In this document: piece after piece, positions 63,768 through 64,000 of the stretch
How the letters are laid out: every line of letters starts with the position of its first letter
How positions within the stretch are numbered: the first letter of the stretch is position 1
Source: Noviherbaspirillum autotrophicum
GTDB taxonomy: Bacteria; Pseudomonadota; Gammaproteobacteria; Burkholderiales; Burkholderiaceae_D
Direction: 5' to 3'
DNA: 64,000 bases
NCBI RefSeq assembly: GCF_000818395.1
Contig: NZ_JWJG01000028.1
Coordinates: 406,819-470,818 of the forward strand
Translations under genes and position numbers: made by a program
The notes under the pieces: model-generated
Seen by the model: the letters and a program-made list of their open reading frames with translations, nothing else
Databases searched by the model: none
What the model was told of the DNA's origin: nothing

Positions 63768-64000
63768 GCGCGGAAGCGCTGCGCGCAAAACAAGGCCGCG
63801 CGCCGGATGTGTTTCAGTCCGGCGGCTGGATGCCGATGCGCGAATTTGGACATGACGAGCCTGTCGATTTTGCGATCGTCGGCTCCGGCGCCGGCGGTGC
63901 CACGCTCGCCTGCAAACTGGCAGAAGCTGGTTTTTCCGTAGTGGTGTTCGAGGCCGGCCCATTCTGGCGTCCGCTTGATGATTTCGCATCCGACGAACTG
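63764..64000 (+). CDS. GMC-family FAD oxidoreductase (N-terminus only, cut by window edge)
   Basis: 79 codons visible. ATG at 63764 overlaps the previous stop, with AAGGA a few bases upstream. The FAD-binding beta-alpha-beta motif is DFAIVGSGAGGATLACKLAE, followed by VVVFEAGPFWRP. It is the large flavoprotein partner of the subunit-3-like protein, oxidising a sugar or polyol alcohol group. The rest of the gene, and any cytochrome c subunit, lie beyond the window. Confidence 0.85.
   Translation, partial: MSAEALRAKQGRAPDVFQSGGWMPMREFGHDEPVDFAIVGSGAGGATLACKLAEAGFSVVVFEAGPFWRPLDDFASDEL

Overview
The window looks like a chromosomal segment of a betaproteobacterium, probably Burkholderiales and Oxalobacteraceae-like. 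This rests on the GC-rich coding style, the KfrA plus tyrosine recombinase pair, the caa3-type oxidase cluster with CtaG, and the PAS-chemoreceptor and GGDEF/EAL pair. No rRNA is present, so the placement is inference. The left and right ends are ordinary chromosomal genes. The middle (about 8.6-45.7 kb) is an accessory region rich in predicted conflict genes and gene wreckage.

Left part (1-9.7 kb): a minus-strand pair of a PAS chemoreceptor and a membrane-bound PAS-GGDEF-EAL protein; a 1246-residue SARP/BTAD-type regulator with a cyclase-like domain, an ATPase and TPRs; a frameshifted NERD gene; and a bacteriohemerythrin. A broken tyrosine-recombinase fragment (9842-10170) follows. Its last 175 bp is repeated, in the same direction, at the 3' end of an intact recombinase at 43243-44439, so a direct repeat brackets about 34 kb.

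Defence-rich centre (10.2-42 kb): a hipB-hipA toxin-antitoxin pair with repeated operator-like sites; small hypothetical and decayed genes; an SbcD/SbcC-like (YhaO/YhaN-like) nuclease-ATPase pair; a PilZ protein; a three-gene ABC-3C/Lamassu-like system (restriction-endonuclease-like effector, middle component, SMC-like ATPase); and a four-gene minus-strand operon, the highlight of the window. That operon encodes a pPIWI-RE-associated nuclease, an Fe-S DinG/XPD-type helicase, a 3225-residue protein that joins a pPIWI-RE Argonaute-like module to a long helical region and a STAND/AAA-type ATPase, and a 399-residue protein with an HEPN-like RNxxxH motif at its C-terminus. Next come a decayed drmB (DISARM) 3' end, a twice-frameshifted P4-type integrase, a terminator and a tRNA 3'-half-like element that is probably an attachment site, and then KfrA.

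Right part (43-64 kb): an intact tyrosine recombinase, fragments of a TnpB-like gene, an FAD oxidoreductase and a PHB depolymerase, small secreted proteins, and a short CDF-type transporter. A plus-strand caa3-type cytochrome oxidase cluster follows (subunits II, I and III, a membrane protein, CtaG, two c-type cytochromes), ending in a GDE-type glucosidase. The window closes with an SDR, a TPP enzyme, a membrane protein, a gluconate 2-dehydrogenase subunit-3-like protein and the start of a GMC oxidoreductase. These last four genes overlap tightly and probably make a membrane-linked dehydrogenase with its companions.

No database search was possible. Family calls come from motifs and residue patterns read by eye, and gene starts were chosen from start codons, Shine-Dalgarno-like sequences and overlaps.
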